A stretch of DNA of 8,622 nt from JAICIG01 sp035532215 (GTDB lineage Bacteria > Planctomycetota > Planctomycetia > Pirellulales > JAICIG01): the NCBI GenBank assembly GCA_035532215.1, contig DATKRK010000300.1:1-8622 (forward strand), written 5' to 3'. The notes under the pieces are model-generated. The model saw only the letters and a program-made list of their open reading frames with translations, did not search any database and had not been told where the DNA came from. A program made the position numbers and the translations under genes. This document shows positions 1-5,542 of the stretch, piece by piece (position 1 is the first letter of the stretch; every line of letters begins with the position of its first letter).

Positions 1-39
1 GCGCCCATCGGGGGTAGGTGGGGTAAATGGCTCGCGGAT

Positions 40-59
40 CCCAGGCATAAATGCCTGGG
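40..59. repeat. Perfect 9+2+9 palindrome
   Basis: CCCAGGCAT (40-48) and ATGCCTGGG (51-59) are exact reverse complements around a 2-base AA centre. The symmetry stops at 39/60. As RNA it would form a very tight hairpin with strain at the loop, so it is more likely a DNA-level palindrome or part of a dispersed intergenic repeat than a terminator. No T-tract follows. Confidence 0.75.
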
Positions 60-179
60 CTATGTAAAAAGCACAGCTTTCACGCCCTCTCACAACGTCC
101 GAACTGCTAACCTGCGACTTGTGTAGAACAACAAGGCGTTAGCCCCGCGCGCATTCACGCTCGGATATTGTATTGGCGC

Positions 180-196
180 GTGGGGTTGCGCCCCAC
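180..196. repeat. Short GC hairpin with dispersed-repeat look
   Basis: GTGGGG (180-185) pairs with CCCCAC (191-196) across a 5-base loop. The right arm continues into CCCTACC, and the reverse complement GGTAGGGTGGGG resembles the tract at 13-23. Sequences of the GTAGGGTGGG type recur between genes in many planctomycete genomes; that is recalled knowledge, not something this window alone shows. Confidence 0.5.
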
Positions 197-371
197 CCTA
201 CCTCAGCGCCCGCCGCGGTAAAACGCTCGACACGTCATTTGCCGACAGCTACTCTAAAGGGGCGGCCGCTTGCCGCTCGCCGCCGGTCTTGGTGTTCGCT
301 CGACCGGCGGTCCCGCCTGCAAACTTCCGCTTACGAAATCACTCCTGACCTCGAACCTCGGGCTGGCCTTC

Positions 372-3359
372 ATGCACGTGAAAACGATTCTCGGCAGATT
401 CTTGTGCGTCGCTCTCTGGCTGCCGGCCGCTTGGGCCGCGGCCGCCACTGGCGCCGACAGCGAGCCGAAGAAACCGGCCGAGGCGCTGGCGGCGCTGAAG
501 GCACCCGACGATCTGACGGTCGAACAAGTCTTGACCGAGCCCGAGATCGGCCAGCCGATCTTCGCCAAGTTCGACGAGCGCGGCCGGCTGTGGGTGGTGC
601 AGTATCTACAGTATCCGTTTCCGGCCGGTTTGAAGATTCTCAGCGAGGACAAATTCTTGCGGGCGACCTACGACAAGACGCCCCCGCCGCCGCCTAATCA
701 TTTTCGCGGCCGCGACAAGATCACGATCCACGAAGACACCGACGGCGACGGCCGCTTCGACAAGCACAAGACGTTTCTCGACGAAATGAACATCGTGACC
801 AGCTTCGCCCGCGGTCGCGGGGGCGTGTGGGTGCTCAATCCGCCGTATCTGTTGTTCTATCCCGATCGCGACAACGACGACGTGCCCGACGGCGACCCGG
901 AAGTCCATCTGCAAGGTTTTGGGCTGGAAGACACCCACTCGTGCGCCAGCAACTTGACGTTCGGCCCCGACGGCTGGCTCTACGGCTGCCAAGGCAGCAC
1001 GGTCAGCGGCGACGTGCTGCGGCCGGGCGTCGACAAAAAGCCGGTTCACTCGATGGGCCAGCTTATCTGGCGCTATCACCCCGAGTTGCGGCGTTATGAA
1101 ATCTTCGGCGAAGGGGGCGGCAACACGTTCGGCATCGAGATCGATTCCAAGGGGCGCATCTTCTCGGGTCACAACGGCGGCGACACGCGCGGCTTTCATT
1201 ATGTGCAAGGCGGCTACTCGCAAAAGGGCTTCAGCAAACACGGCCCGCTGTCGAACCCCTACACGTTCGGCTATTTCGCGGCGATGAAGCACGCCAACGT
1301 GCCGCGATTCACGCACGCCTTCGTGATCTACGAAGGGGGCGCCTTGCCCGAAGTCTATCGCGGCCGGCTGTTCGGCGTCGCGCCGCTGCAAAGCCACGTC
1401 GTGATGAGCGATGTTTCTCCCGACGGCTCGACGTTCCAGACGAAAGACGTCGGCCTGGCCATCGAGAGCAAGGATGATTGGTTTCGGCCGGTGAACATCC
1501 TGGTCGGGCCGGACGGCGCGATTTACGTCTGCGACATGTACGAGGCGCAGATCGCTCACCTGCGGCACCACGAAGGCAAGATCGACGTCGGCAGCGGGCG
1601 GATCTATCGCCTCAAAGCCAAAGACGCGGCCCCGACGAAACGAAAACCGTTCGACCTGGCAAAATTATCCGGCGCTGAACTTGTCAAGCTGCTGGATCAC
1701 GAGAACAAGTGGTTCCGCCGCGAAGCGCTGCGATTGCTCGGCGATCGCAAAGACGCGTCGCTCGTTCCGGCATTGCTCGCCAAGCTGAAAGCCGAGACCG
1801 GCCAAGGCGCGCTCGAAGCGCTGTGGGCCTTGAACGCCTCGGGCGGTTTCAACGAGGCGGTGGCCGCCGAAACGCTCGAGCACGCCAACCCCTACGTCCG
1901 CTCGTGGACCGTGCGGCTGCTCGGCGATTCCGGACAGGTTTCGCCTTCGCTGGCGCCCAAGCTGGCCGCGCTGGCCGAACGGGAGCCGAACGTCGAGGTT
2001 CGCAGCCAGTTGGCCTCGACCGCCAAGCGCCTGCCGGCCGAGCAGGCGATGCCGATCGTGCGGCGCTTGATCTCGCACGATGAAGACCTGGGCGATCCGC
2101 ACCTGCCGCTGTTGATCTGGTGGGCCATCGAAGCCAAAGCCGCCGGCGATCGCGACGCCGTGCTGGCGCTGTTCGCCGACCAAGCCGTCTGGCAGGCGCC
2201 GCTGGCCGAGAAGCACCTGCTGCACCGCCTCATGCGGCGTTACGCCGCCACCGGCGCCCGCAACGATCTGACGACCTGCGCCAAGCTGCTCGCCCTTTCG
2301 CCCGACGAAGAACACAGCCGGCTGCTGATGCGCGGCTTCGAAGAAGCCTATCAAGGCCGGCCGCTCACCGGCCTGCCGACCGAGTTGGTGGAAGCCATGA
2401 GCAAAGTCGGCGGGCAGTCGCTCGTGCTCGGCTTGCGGCAAGGCAAGGCCGAAGCCATCGAAAAGGCGCTGGCCGCGATCGCCGACAACAAGGCCGACGC
2501 CAACGAGCGGCTGCAATACGTGCAGATTTTCGGCGAGGTGAAAACGGCCAAGTGCGTGCCCGCCTTGTTGGCCCTGGTGCGCAACTCGGCCGACGACGGA
2601 CTGCGAATGGCGGCGCTGACCTCGCTGCAATCGTACGCCGAAGCGAGCGTTCCCGCGGCGGTGATCGAACTCTACGGCAACTTCACCGAAGACGCCCGCA
2701 GCGCCGCCCAAACGCTGTTGACCAGCCGCAAGCCGTGGGCCTTGGAGTTCGTGGCGGCGATCGACGCGGGCAAGATCGACCCTGAAACGATTCCCTTGGA
2801 CACGGCCCGCAAGCTGACCGTGTTCCGCGACGATCGCATCGCCCAGTCGGTGGCCAAGCACTGGGGCGCCATCGAAGGCGCCACCACGGCCGAAATGCAG
2901 CAGCAGATCGAACGCTTGCGAGAGGTCGTCGCCGCCAGCTCGGGCAGCCCGTATCCCGGCAAGAATCTGTTCAAGGAGATTTGCGCCAAGTGCCATCGGC
3001 TGTTCGGCGACGGCGGCCAGATCGGTCCCGATTTGACCAGCTACAAGCGCGACGACGTGGGCAATATGCTGATCAACATCGTCAACCCCAGCGCCGAGGT
3101 GCGCGAGGGATTCCAAACCTACCAGGCACTGACCGAAGACGGCCGGATCGTGACGGGCTTTCTGGTCGATCGCGACAACCAGGTGGTCGTGCTCCGCGGC
3201 GCCGACGGGCAGAACGTAACCCTCGCTCAAAGCGAGATCGAAGAACTTCTGCCGCAGCGCAAGTCGCTGATGCCCGAGGGCGTGCTGCGCGAGTTCAACG
3301 ACCAACAAGTCCGCGACTTGTTCGCCTACCTGCGCAGCACGCAGCCGCTGAACGACTGA
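372..3359 (+). CDS. PVC-type haem-binding dehydrogenase with HEAT repeats and C-terminal cytochrome c domain
   Basis: A 995-residue exported protein of the planctomycete/verrucomicrobial family described as putative membrane-bound dehydrogenase plus haem-binding domain (TIGR02604/TIGR02603 type). The chosen ATG gives a classic signal peptide (MHVKTILGRF, a hydrophobic core, then AWAAAA); the open frame extends upstream to 270 from a TTG, but that extension is not signal-like. No good Shine-Dalgarno is seen. Residues about 45-430 form a beta-propeller-like sensor/dehydrogenase region with FGPDGWLYG and VGPDGAIYVCDMYE motifs and two acidic DxDxDG-like loops (residues 122-130 and 165-175). Residues about 432-830 are HEAT-like helical repeats (for example LVKLLDHENKWFRREALRLLG). 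Residues about 858-995 are a monohaem cytochrome c domain with CAKCH at 871-875 and a likely distal Met967 in SLMPEG. Family members are thought to oxidise sugars or related substrates and pass electrons to the haem in the periplasm; the substrate cannot be read from sequence. A strong stem-loop follows the stop. Confidence 0.9.
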   Translation: MHVKTILGRFLCVALWLPAAWAAAATGADSEPKKPAEALAALKAPDDLTVEQVLTEPEIGQPIFAKFDERGRLWVVQYLQYPFPAGLKILSEDKFLRATYDKTPPPPPNHFRGRDKITIHEDTDGDGRFDKHKTFLDEMNIVTSFARGRGGVWVLNPPYLLFYPDRDNDDVPDGDPEVHLQGFGLEDTHSCASNLTFGPDGWLYGCQGSTVSGDVLRPGVDKKPVHSMGQLIWRYHPELRRYEIFGEGGGNTFGIEIDSKGRIFSGHNGGDTRGFHYVQGGYSQKGFSKHGPLSNPYTFGYFAAMKHANVPRFTHAFVIYEGGALPEVYRGRLFGVAPLQSHVVMSDVSPDGSTFQTKDVGLAIESKDDWFRPVNILVGPDGAIYVCDMYEAQIAHLRHHEGKIDVGSGRIYRLKAKDAAPTKRKPFDLAKLSGAELVKLLDHENKWFRREALRLLGDRKDASLVPALLAKLKAETGQGALEALWALNASGGFNEAVAAETLEHANPYVRSWTVRLLGDSGQVSPSLAPKLAALAEREPNVEVRSQLASTAKRLPAEQAMPIVRRLISHDEDLGDPHLPLLIWWAIEAKAAGDRDAVLALFADQAVWQAPLAEKHLLHRLMRRYAATGARNDLTTCAKLLALSPDEEHSRLLMRGFEEAYQGRPLTGLPTELVEAMSKVGGQSLVLGLRQGKAEAIEKALAAIADNKADANERLQYVQIFGEVKTAKCVPALLALVRNSADDGLRMAALTSLQSYAEASVPAAVIELYGNFTEDARSAAQTLLTSRKPWALEFVAAIDAGKIDPETIPLDTARKLTVFRDDRIAQSVAKHWGAIEGATTAEMQQQIERLREVVAASSGSPYPGKNLFKEICAKCHRLFGDGGQIGPDLTSYKRDDVGNMLINIVNPSAEVREGFQTYQALTEDGRIVTGFLVDRDNQVVVLRGADGQNVTLAQSEIEELLPQRKSLMPEGVLREFNDQQVRDLFAYLRSTQPLND

Positions 3360-3375
3360 ATTCGGACAGGCCGGG

Positions 3376-3410
3376 GGCCGCCAGAGATTGGGGGAGAATC
3401 TCTGGCGGCC
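3376..3410 (+). terminator. Strong stem-loop 16 bases after the dehydrogenase stop
   Basis: GGCCGCCAGAGATT (3376-3389) and AATCTCTGGCGGCC (3397-3410) are exact complements: a 14-bp stem with a 7-base loop. It starts 16 bases after the stop codon, where a transcript end is expected. No T-tract follows (the next bases are GCGCCCAAG), so it is not a textbook intrinsic terminator; it may stabilise the mRNA 3' end or work with Rho. The stem is symmetrical and could act on either strand. Confidence 0.6.
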
Positions 3411-3534
3411 GCGCCCAAGCCTTGCCGTCCGTCGCCTGAATATCTCGCCGCCCAACTGTTCAATGCCGCGAATTCCCACATACCCGCTTGGCTGCGGCGA
3501 TTCCCATTCCGCCGCGGCCTTGTCGAGCGACGCG

Positions 3535-3573
3535 GGTTGCATTCTCTGTGCCGCAACCGCCGGCAGGGCGGTT
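3535..3573 (+). promoter_or_regulatory. Two overlapping, mutually exclusive hairpins
   Basis: GGTTGC (3535-3540) can pair with GCAACC (3553-3558), and AACCGCC (3555-3561) can pair with GGCGGTT (3567-3573) across a 5-base loop. The arms share 3555-3558, so only one stem can form at a time. This is the geometry of a switch or attenuator, but no T-tract follows, and no promoter is seen upstream that would make it part of a leader RNA. It may equally be a chance feature of GC-rich DNA or part of a dispersed repeat. Confidence 0.25.
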
Positions 3574-3673
3574 CAATCAAGGGCTGAACATTACGTATCC
3601 TGCTGCCATGCCTTCGAGTTACGTCAATTCAAAAGAATCCGATGCTCGAAAGTCATCGTGCCGCTTCTGTCGG

Positions 3674-3715
3674 CAGAGCATTTCTTCGTGCCTGGAATGT
3701 GTGCAGCATGCTCTG
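3674..3715. promoter_or_regulatory. 8-bp inverted repeat over the -35 region of the PDZ gene
   Basis: CAGAGCAT (3674-3681) and ATGCTCTG (3708-3715) are exact reverse complements separated by 26 bases. The right arm covers the place where a -35 hexamer should lie relative to the TATAAT at 3733-3738. The position fits an operator bound by a dimeric regulator; the 26-base spacing is long, so a chance match or an RNA stem from an upstream start remains possible. Confidence 0.3.
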
Positions 3716-3732
3716 TAAAATCAGCGGCGCCC

Positions 3733-3738
3733 TATAAT
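3733..3738 (+). promoter_or_regulatory. -10 box (TATAAT) for the PDZ-protein gene
   Basis: An exact TATAAT lies 56 bases before the ATG at 3795, which would give a leader of about 50 bases. At the expected -35 position (near 3710-3715) there is no good TTGACA match, only GCTCTG, so the promoter may need an activator or rely on the strong -10. Confidence 0.5.
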
Positions 3739-3794
3739 TGCGGGGGCCGCCCGTTATTCAAATCACTTTGCCGACCGCGGGAGTTTGCCCTGCC

Positions 3795-4805
3795 ATGCGA
3801 TTCAGCGTTCTGTCGCTGTTTGCCGGAAGTTTGTGCTGCGTTTGCTTGGCGTCGTCGGCTGCGGCGCAGTCTGCGTTAGAGAAGCTGGAGCAGCAGGTCC
3901 GCAATCGCGGCGCATCGGATGGCGCCGCCGAGACGACGAAGCCGTCGAGCGCCGACGACAACACCGGTTATTTGGGCGTGGTGGCCGACGATCGGCTCGA
4001 TCTCGGCAAAGGCGTACGGATCATGGAGGTGCTGCGCGGTTCGCCGGCCGAGCGCTCGGGGTTGAAGTCCGACGACCTGGTGACCGGCGTCGCCGGCAAG
4101 CCCGTCAAGTCGATGGACGATTTCGCCCGCATCCTCGCGCCGGCGCCGGCGGGCAGCCGGCTGCAGTTCGAGATCAAACGCAATCGCAAGCAGCAGCAGC
4201 TCGAAGTCACGCTTGGGACCCGGCCGCCGCAAGACGAACGCCCGTTCGCCGATTTCGGCCAGATTCCCGATGAGGCGCCAGTTGCGTCTCAGGCTCAAGA
4301 TCAGCCGCATCGTCCAGGGCTGCTCGGCGTGCGCGTCGATGCGGTGACGCCCGAAACGCAGGCCAAGTTCGATCTCCCTTCCGACGACGGAGCGCTGATC
4401 GTCCATATCAACGAGAACTCGCCCGGCCAGAAGGCCGGGCTGCCGATGAGCGGGGTGATCATTGGCGTCAACGAAAAGCGGGTGCTCGCGCCCGGCGATC
4501 TCAAACGGCTGGTCGCCAGCGCCGGCGCCGGGGCCGAGGTGATGATCACCTATTACTACCAAGGAGAGCTTCACGAGCGGATGGTGCGACTGGGCGGTCC
4601 CGCTTCGGCGCCGCCGCTTCCGCCCGCCGGCCGCTTCCCGCCCGCCATGATTCCCTTCCGCCCGCCGGAAGCCGCCTCCGACGCGCGCGTGGAACAACTC
4701 GAACAGCGAATCGAACAGCTCGAGCAGCGGCTTGCCGAACTCGAGAAACTGCTTTCTCGCGAAAAGGGCGAAACCGAGTTGCCGCCGCCGGAAGAAAAGC
4801 CGTAA
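3795..4805 (+). CDS. Exported tandem-PDZ protein with C-terminal coiled coil
   Basis: A 336-residue secreted or periplasmic protein. The ATG is chosen because it opens a clear signal peptide (MRFSVLSLFA, a hydrophobic core, then SAAAQ with likely cleavage near residue 24), and GGGAG at 3779-3783 lies 11 bases upstream; the in-frame TTG at 3738 overlaps the -10 box and is unlikely. PDZ domain 1 spans about residues 58-142 (GYLGVVADD, GSPAERSGLKSDDLVTGVAG) and PDZ domain 2 about 175-265 (PGLLGVRVDAV, NENSPGQKAGLPMSGVI). A proline-rich linker (about 269-292) leads to a heptad coiled coil (about 297-322; V299, L302, I306, L309, L313, L316 in a/d positions) and an acidic, proline-rich end. The PDZ domains resemble those of HtrA/DegP proteases, but there is no trypsin-like protease domain or catalytic triad, so the protein is more likely a scaffold, adaptor or peptide-binding partner that oligomerises through its coiled coil. 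The convergent nnrE gene ends 31 bases downstream. Confidence 0.85.
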   Translation: MRFSVLSLFAGSLCCVCLASSAAAQSALEKLEQQVRNRGASDGAAETTKPSSADDNTGYLGVVADDRLDLGKGVRIMEVLRGSPAERSGLKSDDLVTGVAGKPVKSMDDFARILAPAPAGSRLQFEIKRNRKQQQLEVTLGTRPPQDERPFADFGQIPDEAPVASQAQDQPHRPGLLGVRVDAVTPETQAKFDLPSDDGALIVHINENSPGQKAGLPMSGVIIGVNEKRVLAPGDLKRLVASAGAGAEVMITYYYQGELHERMVRLGGPASAPPLPPAGRFPPAMIPFRPPEAASDARVEQLEQRIEQLEQRLAELEKLLSREKGETELPPPEEKP

Positions 4806-4836
4806 GGCGCAGCTTTACGCGGAGACGCGACGTTTG

Positions 4837-5535
4837 CTACGGCTGCGCGTTCGCTGCGTCTGAATCGAGACACTCCTCCACCAACTTCCGCGGCGCGCCG
4901 ATGTCGAGCACGTGAACCTGGCCGGTGCAAGCTTCGACGCCGGGCACGAGGAAGCCGGGTTTTTGGGCGACGAACGTGCAAGTGTGGCTGGCGCGGATCG
5001 TCGTGCGGCTGGCCCAGCCGGTGTCGCAATCAAAGCCGCTGGGCAGATCGACGGCGATCTTTTGCGCCGCATGTGCGTTGAGTTGTTCGATCACGGCATC
5101 GAGCGGCGGTCGAGGATCGCCTGTGGCGCCGGTTCCCAGCAGACAATCGACGATCGCGCCGGCGCCGGTCAAGGCGGCTTCGAGCCGCGCCCGATCGTGC
5201 GTCTTGCCGAAGATTTCGATTGGCACGCCGCTCTTTTGCAGAATGGCGAAGTTCGCCGCGGCGTCGCCCGTCAGTTTCGCCGGCTCGGCCCACAGCAAGA
5301 CCTTGACCGCCGTGCCGCGCAGATCGAGATGCCGCGCCAGCACGAAGCCGTCGCCGCCGTTGTTGCCCTTGCCGCAGCAAACGACGATCGGCCCGGCGAC
5401 GCGGAGCTGACGCAGCAGATCGGCCACGCCGCGGCCCGCGTTTTCCATCAGCACGAGCGAGTGCATGCCATATTCTTCGACCGCCCGGCGATCGACCTCG
5501 CGAGACTGCCGGCGGTTCAGCGTGGGCGGGTTCAT
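4837..5535 (-). CDS. nnrE: NAD(P)H-hydrate epimerase (YjeF N-terminal family)
   Basis: A 232-residue cytoplasmic enzyme that interconverts the R and S forms of hydrated NADH and NADPH (NADHX/NADPHX), so that the S-specific dehydratase can restore the cofactors. The start MNPPTLNRR leads straight into the family N-terminus (REVDRRAVEEYGMHSLVLMENAGR). GKGNNGGDGF holds NNGGDG at residues 58-63, VDCLLGTGATGD contains the conserved Asp130, and AVDLPSGFDCDTG (residues 161-173) matches the family's potassium/substrate-site motif; the AQKPGF segment is also typical. Length fits a stand-alone epimerase; the C-terminal dehydratase domain found in bifunctional proteins is absent, so the dehydratase should be encoded elsewhere. 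The start lies 7 bases after the stop of the upstream surface-protein gene, with no good Shine-Dalgarno, which suggests co-transcription and translational coupling. It converges with the PDZ gene. Confidence 0.93.
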   Translation of the reverse strand: MNPPTLNRRQSREVDRRAVEEYGMHSLVLMENAGRGVADLLRQLRVAGPIVVCCGKGNNGGDGFVLARHLDLRGTAVKVLLWAEPAKLTGDAAANFAILQKSGVPIEIFGKTHDRARLEAALTGAGAIVDCLLGTGATGDPRPPLDAVIEQLNAHAAQKIAVDLPSGFDCDTGWASRTTIRASHTCTFVAQKPGFLVPGVEACTGQVHVLDIGAPRKLVEECLDSDAANAQP

Positions 5536-5542
5536 CCGGAAT

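Larger units (their letters stand above)
1..371. other. Intergenic region upstream of the dehydrogenase gene
   Basis: No convincing gene is seen here; open frames that enter this stretch are out-of-frame shadows of the downstream gene or lack any protein-like composition. It contains a perfect palindrome at 40-59, a small AAAGC/GCTTT hairpin at 68-80, and a GTGGGG/CCCCAC hairpin at 180-196. A GGTAGG-TGGGG tract at 13-23 is mirrored in inverted orientation by CCCCACCCTACC at 191-202, so the stretch may be a short non-autonomous repeat element. I see no clear -35/-10 pair for the downstream gene, although some promoter must lie here or further upstream. Confidence 0.6.
3411..3732. other. Intergenic region with several inverted repeats, no convincing gene
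   Basis: About 320 bases separate the stem-loop from the promoter of the PDZ gene. Open frames crossing it have no recognisable protein character. It holds two mutually exclusive hairpins at 3535-3573 and an 8-bp inverted repeat at 3674-3715. The part from about 3590 to 3720 is visibly less GC-rich than the flanking genes, and contains a 36-codon open frame (3608-3718) with a CxxC-x6-CxxC pattern but no ribosome binding site. A small RNA or a long 5' leader is possible but unproven. Confidence 0.5.

Noticed and set aside
606..1571. A 321-residue minus-strand open frame opposite the propeller region
   Set aside because: It is a shadow of the dehydrogenase gene, with a His/Arg/Val-rich translation and no family signature.
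1665..3542. A 625-residue minus-strand open frame opposite the dehydrogenase gene
   Set aside because: It is complementary to the HEAT and cytochrome c coding region; GC-rich third positions keep the opposite frame open. It has no recognisable domain.
3567..3585. GGTTCAATC, resembling a tRNA T-loop
   Set aside because: The flanking bases do not form a T-arm stem, and no acceptor, D or anticodon arm is present.
3388..3879. A 163-residue + strand frame running from the stem-loop into the PDZ gene
   Set aside because: It starts inside the terminator loop, overlaps the PDZ gene out of frame and has no protein-like pattern.
4801..4847. Possible bidirectional terminator between the convergent PDZ and nnrE genes (CGCAGC/GCTGCG, CGCG-GAGA-CGCG)
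   Set aside because: The stems are only 4-6 bp, do not nest well, partly lie in the nnrE coding end, and no T-tract follows on either strand.
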